A stretch of DNA of 64,000 bases, from NCBI RefSeq assembly GCF_026261605.1, contig NZ_CP102486.1, positions 3,596,001 through 3,660,000 of the forward strand, given 5' to 3'. Under the pieces are notes generated by a model that saw only the letters and a list, made by a program, of their open reading frames with translations, was not told the origin of the DNA and made no database searches. Source of the DNA: Dechloromonas sp. A34. Its GTDB lineage: Bacteria; Pseudomonadota; Gammaproteobacteria; Burkholderiales; Rhodocyclaceae. Below, in pieces: positions 1 to 8,725 of this stretch (positions are counted from its first letter, which is position 1; each line of letters starts with the position of its first letter). Position numbers and translations under genes: made by a program.

Positions 1-1029
1 CGCCTTGAGCTTGATCGAATCGTTCAGCTTGTAATTCGCACCGACTGCGAATCGCCAGGTATCGCGGAAATCGGTATCGAGGGTTTGCAGCAGCGTGCCG
101 GAACTACGATAGATATCGACCTTCGGAATGCTGCTCCACCCCGTCCAGGAGATGTCGCCAAGCACTTCCACACGGTCGCCGATGCCTTGCGAAACGCTCA
201 GAATGAACGTATCCGGCAAGGTAATCTTGGCGTTAGCCCCGCCGGAAGACGTGGGCGTCGCAGCCGGTCCGGAAACCGACACGTCGCCACTGGTTTCGTA
301 TTTCACCTTGGAACGGTATGAAAAGCCGACTTTGGTTTGCGGTGCAAGCGTCAGCAGGCCGCCGACATTCCATCCCCAGGCCGAATCATCGAGCTTCAGG
401 GTCGCCGTGGTTAAACAGCCGGCGCCAAAAGGCAGCGTACAGGTGGTCGCACCCGGATTGGCCGACACTGCGGCGGTCCGCACATATTTGGCGTCGATCC
501 TTTGCCAGTTCAAACCTGCCCCCACGGACAACCACTCATTGGCGCGCCACGCCACCGAAGGATTCAGGTTAACCGTCTTGATTTCGAAACTGCGCGACTG
601 CGCGGCACCGATCCAGGAGTCGTCATAGTCGGTTTTCAGGCCGAATGGCGCACCAATTCCGAGACCGACATAGACATCCTTCGCCACGCCCCACGAAAGG
701 TAGGCATTGGGAATAAAACCCAGCGCGCCACCATTACCGCCGTCACCGGTCAATCCGGGACTCACCGAGCCGCTGTTCGAGAATTCGAAGTTGGTCTTGA
801 CCGCGACGATGCCGCCGGAAACCTGAAGCCCTTGCAACTGGGTCATCCCGGCCGGGTTATAGAAGATCGTGCTGGCATTTTCTGCGACAGCGGCGGAGCC
901 GGCGCCGGCGTTGCCGAGGCCACTGGCATTCTGCTCTCCCAGCAACTGGAAGCCGGCAGCCGCCGCACTCCCGGAAAAAGCAACCGCAATCAGCGCCGGA
1001 ATCAGGCGCGGGGTGATGATTTTTTGCAT
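1..1029 (-). CDS. FadL/TodX-family outer-membrane transport protein (3' end beyond window)
   Basis: Predicted outer-membrane beta-barrel that admits long-chain fatty acids or other hydrophobic compounds. The 343 codons visible begin with a signal peptide (MQKIITPRL..., cleavage near AAA-AGF). Next comes the family's N-terminal pattern: GFQLLGEQNASGLGNAGAG, then the NPAGM hatch motif near residue 57. The start at 1029 follows a GGAGA ribosome site. The C-terminal strands lie off the left edge. It is separately promoted from the beta-oxidation operon upstream, and two CAAAC/GTTTG inverted repeats lie 63-113 bp before the start codon. Family membership is clear; the substrate could be fatty acids (context) or aromatics (TodX/XylN branch). 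Confidence 0.92.
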   Translation of the reverse strand, partial: MQKIITPRLIPALIAVAFSGSAAAAGFQLLGEQNASGLGNAGAGSAAVAENASTIFYNPAGMTQLQGLQVSGGIVAVKTNFEFSNSGSVSPGLTGDGGNGGALGFIPNAYLSWGVAKDVYVGLGIGAPFGLKTDYDDSWIGAAQSRSFEIKTVNLNPSVAWRANEWLSVGAGLNWQRIDAKYVRTAAVSANPGATTCTLPFGAGCLTTATLKLDDSAWGWNVGGLLTLAPQTKVGFSYRSKVKYETSGDVSVSGPAATPTSSGGANAKITLPDTFILSVSQGIGDRVEVLGDISWTGWSSIPKVDIYRSSGTLLQTLDTDFRDTWRFAVGANYKLNDSIKLKA

Positions 1030-1091
1030 AGGTTTGTCTCCAGTTATGTTTTATTTGGGATATTTCCCGTTACTGCTGCTCGAATTAAATC

Positions 1092-1141
1092 TCAAACACG
1101 CGTTTGAAATGCTGTTTCATTTGCACTAATTCAAACGTTTG
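1092..1141. promoter_or_regulatory. two PsrA-like inverted repeats upstream of the fadL-type gene
   Basis: 1092-1107 reads TCAAAC-ACGC-GTTTGA, with perfect 6-base arms. 1132-1141 reads CAAACGTTTG, a perfect 10-base palindrome. PsrA, the TetR-family fatty-acid regulator of pseudomonads, recognises a G/CAAAC-N2-4-GTTTG/C type site. A PsrA-like regulator is encoded at 7744-8421, so these are its likely operators. A weaker relative, CAAGCGTTTT, lies at 8481-8490 upstream of that regulator. Confidence 0.55.
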
Positions 1142-1162
1142 TTGGAAATAAACAACAACTCT

Positions 1163-3073
1163 TTATTGCCTGCTACGAAAGTTGAGCGGCCCTCCGGTAA
1201 ATGGGGCAAAGCCGGTGCCAAATATTACACCGGCATCTGCCAGATCGGCATCGGCCACCATGCCATCGGCAACCAGTTGCTCAACCCGATCGACCAGCGG
1301 CTTGACCAGGCGCTCAGCCAGCCCCGGGGGAATTGATCCCGGCGCGCCCTTACCGGCCTTGCCTTCCGACCAGCCATAAAAGCCCTGCCCCGATTTCTTG
1401 CCCAACTGGCCTTTTTCGACGCGGGACAGCAGGCAGCACGGCGCTTCGGAGCCGCCGGCCAGTTCCTTGCCGGCCGCCATGGCGATATCGAGGCCAACTG
1501 TATCGATCAGTTCGATCGGCCCCATCGGCATGCCGAAGGCGAGCATTGCCTCGTCGACGGTTTCGGGGGCAACACCCTCGTCGACCGCCCGCATGGCTTC
1601 CAGCATGTAAGGCGCCAGCACGGCATTGACCAGAAAGCCCGGGGCGCTCCTCACCGGCAGCGGCAGCTTGTCGATCTGGCGGACGAAGGCGCAGGCCACC
1701 TGCACGCAGGCCCGGTCGGCCCCATCGGCCTCGACCACCTCGACCAGCGGCATCATGGCCACCGGGTTGAAGAAATGAATGCCGACCAAGCGCTCGGGCT
1801 GGTTCAGTACCGTACGCAAGTCCTCGAGGCGCAGGCTGGAGGTATTGGTCGCCAGTAGCGCCCCCGGCTTCAGCTTCGGCTCAAGGCCGCGCAACAGCGC
1901 GTGCTTGGCTTCGAGGTTTTCAAAAATGGCCTCGATGACGACATCGGCATGCGCCACGCCATCGCCGTTCACATCCGGAATCAGCCGATCGAAGGCCGCC
2001 CGCGCCTTGAGCGGGTCGCGCAGACGCTTCGCAAACAACTGCTGCGCCCGCTGCAAGGCCGGGGCGATGCGCTCCAGGCCTTGATCCTGCAGCGTCACCG
2101 TCATGCCGCGCAGTGCGCACCAGGCGGCGATGTCGCCACCCATCACGCCGGCACCAATGACGTGGACGCGCCCGGCCTTGAAATCCGATTCCTTGCCAAA
2201 GCCCTTCAGACGCTCCTGCAGGAAGAAGACGCGGACCAGGTTGCGCGCGGTCGGCGAGTTGATGATGCGATCGACCAGGGCCGGCGCGGTCAGCGCATTG
2301 CCTTGGTGCTGCGCCCATATATCGATGATCGCGTAAGGCGCCGGGTAATGCTCCGGCCGCGCCTTGCGGGCAACCTGCTTGCGGGCACCGTTGGCGACGA
2401 TGCTTTTCAGTGAGCCGTTGAGCAGGCGTTGCATCAGCGGCAATGGCCGGCGCGGCTGGCCGGAGAGCACCAGTTGCCGGGCGGCGGATTCCATGACCCG
2501 CGGCGGCACACAGGCGTCGGCCAGCCCCAGGCGTTTGGCGCGTTGGGCGTCGATCGTCTTGCCGGTCAACATCATGTCCAGCGCCGCCGTCGGGCCGACC
2601 CGTTGCGGCAGCCGCAACATGCCGCCCCAGCCCGGAAAGATGCCGAGCATCACTTCCGGCAGGCCGAGGCGGGTGCCCGGCTCATCGACCGCCAGCAGGT
2701 AACGGCAGGCCAGCGCCAGTTCCAGGCCGCCACCCAGGCAGTGGCCACGAACCAGGGCCAGCGTCGGATAGGGCAGCGCCGCCAGGCGGTTGAACAAGTC
2801 CCAGCCACGGCGGATCTGGGCATTGACCATCGCCGCGCCCTCGATCGAGCGGTATTCGTTGAGGTCGGCACCGGCGATGAAACCGGTCGCCTTGCCCGAG
2901 CGGATAATCAAAGCCTGCGGCGGATTGGCATCAAGCTGATCGAGCAGTTCACCGAATTCGGCGAACACTTTCGCCGAGAGCGAGTTGGCGGATTCGCCGG
3001 CCTTGTCCAGGGTGGCGGTGGCGACGCCGGCGGCATCGCGCTCGAGGCGCCAGTGTTGCAGTTCGAGATTCAT
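1163..3073 (-). CDS. bifunctional enoyl-CoA hydratase/3-hydroxyacyl-CoA dehydrogenase (FadB/FadJ-like)
   Basis: Carries out the two middle steps of beta-oxidation. Residues 1-190 form a crotonase domain with the oxyanion-hole segment GADLNEY (68-74). The two catalytic acids are Glu118 (GGGLELAL) and Glu140 (GLPEVMLG), at the positions used in E. coli FadB. From about residue 310 a Rossmann motif GAGVMGGDIA opens the dehydrogenase domain, followed by HFFNPVAMMPLVEVV and the C-terminal RSAPGFLVNAVL segment. At 636 aa it is shorter than E. coli FadB (about 729). The ATG at 3073 is chosen because AAGGAAA precedes it; an in-frame extension to 3142 overlaps degV. It is last in the psrA-like/fadE/thiolase/degV operon. 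Confidence 0.93.
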   Translation of the reverse strand: MNLELQHWRLERDAAGVATATLDKAGESANSLSAKVFAEFGELLDQLDANPPQALIIRSGKATGFIAGADLNEYRSIEGAAMVNAQIRRGWDLFNRLAALPYPTLALVRGHCLGGGLELALACRYLLAVDEPGTRLGLPEVMLGIFPGWGGMLRLPQRVGPTAALDMMLTGKTIDAQRAKRLGLADACVPPRVMESAARQLVLSGQPRRPLPLMQRLLNGSLKSIVANGARKQVARKARPEHYPAPYAIIDIWAQHQGNALTAPALVDRIINSPTARNLVRVFFLQERLKGFGKESDFKAGRVHVIGAGVMGGDIAAWCALRGMTVTLQDQGLERIAPALQRAQQLFAKRLRDPLKARAAFDRLIPDVNGDGVAHADVVIEAIFENLEAKHALLRGLEPKLKPGALLATNTSSLRLEDLRTVLNQPERLVGIHFFNPVAMMPLVEVVEADGADRACVQVACAFVRQIDKLPLPVRSAPGFLVNAVLAPYMLEAMRAVDEGVAPETVDEAMLAFGMPMGPIELIDTVGLDIAMAAGKELAGGSEAPCCLLSRVEKGQLGKKSGQGFYGWSEGKAGKGAPGSIPPGLAERLVKPLVDRVEQLVADGMVADADLADAGVIFGTGFAPFTGGPLNFRSRQ

Positions 3074-3083
3074 GTTGTTTTCC

Positions 3084-4028
3084 TTAGAACAGGCGCGGGC
3101 CGCTGGCGGCAAAGGCCAGCGACAGCGCACCCGGCCCGACATTGACGGCCGCGGTCTTGCTCATCGGCGAAATCAGGATTCCGACGCCCTGCTCCGTCGC
3201 CGCCTGGGCGAGCCGCGCGTAACCCGTCATTTGGCGGACTGCCGCCGGTTCGCCGCCATAGCTGATGCAGACGCAAGGCGCTTCCAGCCCGTCACGGACC
3301 CGCCGGGCGGCCCGCTCGAACAGTTGAGCGACACCAGCTTCGAAGCCGCGCACCTTGTCGACCGTGGTTGTCACGTCGCGGTGGCAGTGGAGGATCGGTT
3401 TGACGTCCAGCCACGAGCCGAGCGTGTAAGACCCCCAGCTCAGACTGGTATCGCCCTTCTTCGAGGCCCGCTTGTAGATGTGAAAAAGATCGGCCGGCAC
3501 CAGATAGGTATGGGTCTGTTCGATCAGATGGACCAGGCGTTTGCCGATTTCGCTCGGCGTGCCGCCGGCCCGGATCAGCCGCACCGCTTCGGCCACCGGC
3601 ACGGCCTGCCCGGTAAACAGGTTTTGCGTCGACAGCACGAGCAGACCGAAACGTTCCGCCACCCCGGCGGCGCGCCGCACCGCCTTGTACTTGCTCAGGA
3701 TGGCGCGCGAGGCCTGCATTGCGTGGTTGAAGATCGGGCTGCGCGTACTGGTGATGGTCAGGCAAAAGACATAGTCATAGTCGAGCACCAGCCGTTCCAG
3801 GAAAAGCTGCTCGATCTGCTGCACCGAATAGGGAATCGACTCGGCAAAGTCATCGCCTTTCTTGTCCAGGTGCCGGGCGTAGAAGGCCTGGGTTTCTGCC
3901 GGATCGCGTCGGTCGTCGATCAGCAGCTCGCCGATGCGCAGCGTGATCGGCATGACCAGCACGTCATTTTCGACGAGGAAATCCCTCGGCAGGTCGCAAG
4001 CCGAATCGACCACAATTCCGATACGCAT
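3084..4028 (-). CDS. DegV family fatty-acid-binding protein
   Basis: 314 aa, starting MRIGIVVDSACDLP, the characteristic DegV opening with the SACDLP substrate loop. DegV/FakB proteins bind a single fatty acid; in Firmicutes FakB presents it to the kinase FakA. No FakA-type kinase is in this window. The gene lies 2 bp after the thiolase stop and 10 bp before the FadB-like start, so it is co-transcribed with beta-oxidation genes. A role in carrying or sensing fatty acids for this operon is inferred. Confidence 0.85.
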   Translation of the reverse strand: MRIGIVVDSACDLPRDFLVENDVLVMPITLRIGELLIDDRRDPAETQAFYARHLDKKGDDFAESIPYSVQQIEQLFLERLVLDYDYVFCLTITSTRSPIFNHAMQASRAILSKYKAVRRAAGVAERFGLLVLSTQNLFTGQAVPVAEAVRLIRAGGTPSEIGKRLVHLIEQTHTYLVPADLFHIYKRASKKGDTSLSWGSYTLGSWLDVKPILHCHRDVTTTVDKVRGFEAGVAQLFERAARRVRDGLEAPCVCISYGGEPAAVRQMTGYARLAQAATEQGVGILISPMSKTAAVNVGPGALSLAFAASGPRLF

Positions 4029-4030
4029 GG

Positions 4031-5314
4031 TCAGCCCGCCGTTTCGACCAGCATGGCGCCGCCCAGGCCGCCACCGATACAGATAGTCGCGATGCCGCGT
4101 TTGGCTTGCTGCCGGCGCAGCACGTGCAGAGCGTGCAACACGATGCGGGCACCGGAGGCACCGACCGGATGGCCGATCGCCACCGCCCCGCCATCGACGT
4201 TGAGCTTGGCGTCGTCCAAGGCGCCCAGAGCGCCCGGCAAGCCGAGCTGCTCGCGACAGTATTCATCCGATTGCCAGGCGGCCTGGCAGGCCAGGACCTG
4301 CGCCGCGAAGGCTTCATTGAGTTCCCAGGTATCGATGTCGTCGAGGCCCAGGCCATGCCGTTGCAGGATCGGCGTCGCCGCGTGCACCGGGCCAAGGCCC
4401 ATCAGCGCCGGATCGAGGCCGGCCCACTGGCTGTCGACAATCTTGCCCAGCGGCTTGAGATTCCATTTGTGCACCGCTTCTTCCGAAGCCAGGATCAGCC
4501 AGGCGGCGCCATCGGTGATCTGCGAGCTATTGGCGGCGGTGATGTTGCCGTACTTCTTGTCGAAGAAGGGCTTGAGCTTGGCCATGCCGGCCAGGCTGGC
4601 ATCGGCGCGTACGCCGTCGTCTTCGGCATAGACTTTGCCCTCGCCATCGACCAACGGCACGATCTCGCCGAAATGGCCGGCGGCTTGCCCGGCCAGCGCT
4701 CGCTGGTGGCTGCGCACGGCGAACTCGTCCATCTGCTGCCGACTGATGCCGAACTTCCAGGCCAGGTTCTCGGCCGTCTGGCCCATCAGGAGACCGACCA
4801 CGGGGTCGGTCAGGCCCTTCATCAGGCCGATCACCGGGTTGAACAGCGCCGCCGGTTTGAGTTTCAGGAAATGCCCGAGCTTTTGCCCCGTGGTCTTCAT
4901 CGCCATCATGCCGGCGAACCAGCGCACCATCGTGTCGGTGTACAACAGCGGCGCCCTTGACAGCGCATCGACGCCGCCGGCCAGCACCAGTTCGGAACGC
5001 CCGCACTGGATGTTGGCGATGGCCGAATCGAGCGCCTGCATGCCGGAGGCGCAGTTGCGCATCACCGTCCAGCCCGGCACCTTCTCGCCGCAACCGAGGC
5101 GCAGGGCGACCATGCGGCCGATATTGGTTTCATCGGGCGACGGTGCGGCGCAGCCGAGAATCACCTCGTCCAGATCGCTGGGCAGGAAGGGTTGGCGCAG
5201 CAACAGCGCCCGGCCCGCCTGGGTCGCCAGATCGGAAGCCGCGAACGGCCCCGGTCCCTTCTGCGCCTTGAGGAACGGCGTACGGGCGCCGTCGACTACA
5301 TAAATCGGTTTCAT
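4031..5314 (-). CDS. acetyl-CoA acyltransferase (thiolase)
   Basis: Thiolytic cleavage of 3-ketoacyl-CoA, the last beta-oxidation step. The 427 aa contain the acyl-accepting cysteine Cys88 in RNCASGMQALDSA, the LNEAFAAQ block, the GHPVGASGARI histidine block and the final CIGGGLGGAM cysteine, so all four thiolase signatures are intact. Its ATG overlaps the fadE stop by one base (TGATG), indicating translational coupling. The length is closer to the FadI type (about 430 aa) than FadA (about 390). Confidence 0.92.
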   Translation of the reverse strand: MKPIYVVDGARTPFLKAQKGPGPFAASDLATQAGRALLLRQPFLPSDLDEVILGCAAPSPDETNIGRMVALRLGCGEKVPGWTVMRNCASGMQALDSAIANIQCGRSELVLAGGVDALSRAPLLYTDTMVRWFAGMMAMKTTGQKLGHFLKLKPAALFNPVIGLMKGLTDPVVGLLMGQTAENLAWKFGISRQQMDEFAVRSHQRALAGQAAGHFGEIVPLVDGEGKVYAEDDGVRADASLAGMAKLKPFFDKKYGNITAANSSQITDGAAWLILASEEAVHKWNLKPLGKIVDSQWAGLDPALMGLGPVHAATPILQRHGLGLDDIDTWELNEAFAAQVLACQAAWQSDEYCREQLGLPGALGALDDAKLNVDGGAVAIGHPVGASGARIVLHALHVLRRQQAKRGIATICIGGGLGGAMLVETAG

Positions 5315-7668
5315 CAGGCGGCCATCCGGCTTTCGGCCGGCTTGTTGGCCGTCGCCACGCCGTAGTCGAAGGGGAAATCATCGACATGGACGACGATGTC
5401 GCGCAGATGGTTGCGGCGCTTCATGACTTCGTACTCGGCCGCCGTGATGACCCCGCTCTCGACGGCGACGATGGCGATGTCGCGGACATTGGCCAGCGGA
5501 TTGTCGTCGAAACGTCCATCCTTCTCGGCGGCGCGAATCTTGGCTTCGATGGCCTCGGCCTCGAGGGTTGCCATCAGCGCCAGTTCGATGGCACCGACCG
5601 GCTCGTTCTCGGTCAGCGGCAGGTAGCACTCGGCAGTCAGTCGGTCGCGGGTGGCCGACGGCGAGATCAGCGCCTTGGCGACCTGATGGCCGACCTCGTC
5701 GGAGGGCACGACATACGGATGCCCCCACGGGAAGATCGAGCGGTGCAGGAAGGCAGCGATGAAGCGCACCGGGAAGTTGGCGATCACGCCGTCGAAAGCC
5801 TGCTGCGCCTTGTACATTGCATCCCAGATCGCCCAGTGGGCGAGCGGCGCGTCTTCCGCCTTGCGGCCTTCGGCCTCGTAGCGCTTCAGCGTGCAGGAGA
5901 TCAGGTACATCTGGGCCAGGATGTCGCCGAGACGGGCCGACAGCTTTTCGCGGCGTTTGACGCTGCCACCGAGCACGAGCAGCGAGATGTCGGCCATGAA
6001 GGCGAAGGCGGCCGAGAAGCGGCTCAACTGCTGGTAGTAGCGCTTCATCTCCGGCGCCGTATCGACATTGACGGCCGCGAAGTGCGAACCGGTCATGCCC
6101 ATCCAGAGGGCGCGACAACCGTTCTTGATGGTGAAGCCAATATGGCCGAACAGCGCCTTGTCGAAATCGACCAGGCCTTTCCTGGTGTCCGGGTTCTGCG
6201 CCGCCTGCATTTCGGGCAGCAAATACGGATGGCAGCGGATCGCGCCCTGGCCGAAGATGATCAGCGAACGGGTCAGGATGTTGGCGCCTTCGACCGTGAT
6301 GCCGATCGGCACCTGCTGGTAGGCACGGCCGAGGAAATTGGAGGGGCCGAGGCAGATGCCTTTCCCGCCGATGACATCCATGCCGTCATTGACCACCTGG
6401 CGGGCACGTTCGGTGACGTGGTATTTGGCGATAGCCGAGACCACCGAGGGCTTCTCGCCGAGATCGACGGCACCGGCCGTCATCTTGCGCACGGCATCCA
6501 TCATGTAGGTGTAGGCGCCGATCCGGGTCAGCGCCTCCTCTACGCCCTCGAAGCGGCCGACCGCCATCTTGAACTGGCTGCGCACCCGGGCATAGCCGCC
6601 GACGGCGCGCGCCGTCATCTGCGCCATGCCGGTGTTCGACGAAGGCAGCGAGATCGAGCGCCCCGCCGCCAGGCACTCCATCAGCATGCGCCAGCCGTGG
6701 CCCGCCTTTTCCGGGCCGCCGATGATGAAGTCGAGCGGCATAAAAACATCCTTGCCGCGCGTCGGGCCGTTCATGAACATGGCGTTGAGCGGGAAGTGAC
6801 GGCGGCCGGTATCGACGCCCGGATGGTCGTAGGGAACCAGGGCGCAGGTGATGCCGATATGCTTCTTCTTGCCGAGCAGGCCGTCGGGATCGTAGAGGTG
6901 GAAGGCCAGGCCGAACACCGTGCACACCGGGGCCAGCGTGATGTAGCGCTTGTCCCAACTGACCCGCATGCCGATGACTTCCTTGCCCTGCCACATACCC
7001 TTGCAGATGACCCCGCTATCCGGAATTGAGGCCGCATCGGAACCGGCCCACGGGCTGGTCAGCGCGAAGGCCGGCACCTCGATGCCCTTCGCCAGACGCG
7101 GCAGGTAGTGGTTCTTCTGGGCTTCGGTGCCGTAGTGCAGCAGCAGTTCGGCTGGGCCCAGCGAGTTGGGCACCATGACCGACACCGCCAGCGCCGAAGA
7201 ACGCGTCGACAACCGGGTCACCACCTGCGAATGGGCATAGGCCGAGAATTCCAGACCGCCGTACTTCTTGGGGATGATCATGCCGAGGAAGCCTTTGTCC
7301 TTGATGTAGCGCCAGGCTTCATTCGGCAGGTCGTAGAGTTCGTGTGTGACTTTCCAGTCGTCGACCAAGCGACAGGCTTCCGCGCACTCGTGGTCGAGGA
7401 AGGACTGCTCTTCCGGCGTCAGCTTGGGCACCGGGTAGCCGTGCAGCTTCTGCCAGTCCGGCTTGCCGCGGAACAGTTCGCCTTCCCACCAGACGCTGCC
7501 GGCTTCGAGCGCATCGCGCTCGGTGTCCGACATCTGCGGCAGCACCTTACGGTAGGTGGAAAAAATGGGCCGGGTGATCAGGCTCCGGCGCAGCGGCCGG
7601 ATCAGGACCAGCCCGGCCAAAGCCGCCAGAGCGGCAATACCCAGCAGAGGGATGAGGCTGTTGAACAT
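5314..7668 (-). CDS. fadE: long-form acyl-CoA dehydrogenase (FadE type)
   Basis: First oxidation step of fatty-acid beta-oxidation. 784 aa, close to E. coli FadE (814) and much longer than ordinary acyl-CoA dehydrogenases (about 380). The N-terminus has a hydrophobic segment (about residues 4-24, LIPLLGIAALAALAGLVLI), as in FadE, suggesting membrane attachment. The core has ITCALVPYDHPGVDTG, ALTSPWAGSDA and the GGKGICLGPSNFLGRAYQ flavin/substrate region. It is preceded by a purine-rich ribosome site (AAAAGGAGA) and lies 75 bp after the TetR gene. Confidence 0.93.
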   Translation of the reverse strand: MFNSLIPLLGIAALAALAGLVLIRPLRRSLITRPIFSTYRKVLPQMSDTERDALEAGSVWWEGELFRGKPDWQKLHGYPVPKLTPEEQSFLDHECAEACRLVDDWKVTHELYDLPNEAWRYIKDKGFLGMIIPKKYGGLEFSAYAHSQVVTRLSTRSSALAVSVMVPNSLGPAELLLHYGTEAQKNHYLPRLAKGIEVPAFALTSPWAGSDAASIPDSGVICKGMWQGKEVIGMRVSWDKRYITLAPVCTVFGLAFHLYDPDGLLGKKKHIGITCALVPYDHPGVDTGRRHFPLNAMFMNGPTRGKDVFMPLDFIIGGPEKAGHGWRMLMECLAAGRSISLPSSNTGMAQMTARAVGGYARVRSQFKMAVGRFEGVEEALTRIGAYTYMMDAVRKMTAGAVDLGEKPSVVSAIAKYHVTERARQVVNDGMDVIGGKGICLGPSNFLGRAYQQVPIGITVEGANILTRSLIIFGQGAIRCHPYLLPEMQAAQNPDTRKGLVDFDKALFGHIGFTIKNGCRALWMGMTGSHFAAVNVDTAPEMKRYYQQLSRFSAAFAFMADISLLVLGGSVKRREKLSARLGDILAQMYLISCTLKRYEAEGRKAEDAPLAHWAIWDAMYKAQQAFDGVIANFPVRFIAAFLHRSIFPWGHPYVVPSDEVGHQVAKALISPSATRDRLTAECYLPLTENEPVGAIELALMATLEAEAIEAKIRAAEKDGRFDDNPLANVRDIAIVAVESGVITAAEYEVMKRRNHLRDIVVHVDDFPFDYGVATANKPAESRMAA

Positions 7669-7743
7669 GCTGTTGTCTCCTTTTATGTCTTTTTTGCTTT
7701 TGGTCGTTCATTTGCTACTGACTGCGCCCGGCACAACCATCCT

Positions 7744-8421
7744 TCAGGGCGCAGCATCCGAAAACTGGGGCAACGGCGCGCGCAGGCCGCCGAGCAGGAA
7801 GGACATCAGGCGCGGCACCAGGCGGTCGAGGCGATCCGTCGAATCCGCGTCCTCGATCTGCCAGTCGGTAACCAGGCGCAGCGCGTCGGTGCCGGCAATG
7901 GCGTAGGAGGTGGCGCCGAGCATGAAATGGAAGCGCCAGACGATCTCGGCCTTGGGCACCTCGGGCAGCGCGCGGAACAGCGCTTCCTTGTAGCGATCCA
8001 TCACCGCCTGATATTCGTGGGCCAGAAAAGCGCGGATGAATTCCGAGGGCTCGGTCAGCGTCCGGCCGAGCAGGCGCAGGAAGGTGACCCCGCCGCGCTT
8101 TTCGTCGCCCGCCATGCGCAACAGCGTGCCGAAGAAGCCGTCGACGATCTGCGAAGGTTTCAGGGGCTTGTCGGCCGCCTCGGCTTCCATCTCGTTCAAC
8201 ACCCGCATCCGCTCCTCATTCAGCCAGTCCAGACGACGGCGGAACACCTCCTGCATCAGTGATTCCTTGGAACCGAAGTGATAATTCACGGCCGCCAGAT
8301 TGACCCCGGCGTCACCGGTGATCTGGCGCATCGACGTCCCTTCGTAGCCGTGCGCCATGAACAGGTGCTCGGCAGCATCAAGAATGCGCTCGCGGGTATC
8401 GACAGATCGGACTTCAGCCAT
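7744..8421 (-). CDS. TetR-family regulator, PsrA-like, of the beta-oxidation operon
   Basis: 225 aa. The N-terminal helix-turn-helix reads ERILDAAEHLF...GVNLAAVNYHFGSKESLM; the segment GVNLAAVNYHFGSK closely resembles PsrA, which releases DNA on binding long-chain fatty acids or acyl-CoA. The ATG at 8421 is preferred over one at 8442 because AAGGGAGC lies just before it. It leads the fadE-thiolase-degV-fadB run. A CAAGCGTTTT element (8481-8490) and an ACGTTCGTT element (8443-8451) lie upstream as possible autoregulatory sites. Ligand and targets are inferred from family and context. Confidence 0.85.
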   Translation of the reverse strand: MAEVRSVDTRERILDAAEHLFMAHGYEGTSMRQITGDAGVNLAAVNYHFGSKESLMQEVFRRRLDWLNEERMRVLNEMEAEAADKPLKPSQIVDGFFGTLLRMAGDEKRGGVTFLRLLGRTLTEPSEFIRAFLAHEYQAVMDRYKEALFRALPEVPKAEIVWRFHFMLGATSYAIAGTDALRLVTDWQIEDADSTDRLDRLVPRLMSFLLGGLRAPLPQFSDAAP

Positions 8422-8725
8422 GATTGCTCCCTTGTAATTCATACGTTCGTTTTAATCATAGAAAAAAGCTTGGGGCAATGCAAGCGTTTTCTATCTTTGT
8501 GGAAATAACTGAATGAAAACCTGAGCGGAGGCGCTTGAGCCTGAATTCGACAAACTCGACCACTGGCTTCGCTCAGGCAATCGCGGTTCGCAATGCTCAA
8601 GCAGCCCGGGGGTGCTCGACCATTCGCGAAGGACGCGGCCTCCGGAAACAGGAGGACTTAAAGCGGTGGGCGAAGGATAGTTCGGCGGAGTCGGCTACTC
8701 GATCCACCGGAAAGGCGGTCGGCGA
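8422..8725. other. intergenic region, promoter side of the TetR gene
   Basis: No convincing gene. It contains the two candidate regulator half-sites noted for the TetR gene and an 8-base inverted repeat, CCTGAGCG (8520-8527) and CGCTCAGG (8570-8577), with a 42 bp spacer of unknown meaning. Confidence 0.5.

Noticed and set aside
2985..4631. Long plus-strand frame antisense to the fadB-like, degV and thiolase genes
   Set aside because: No family similarity and it crosses three well-supported minus-strand genes; it is a product of GC-rich codon bias.
8520..8577. CCTGAGCG/CGCTCAGG inverted repeat as terminator or operator
   Set aside because: The 42 bp spacer, the lack of a T run and the absence of a second copy give no support for a function.
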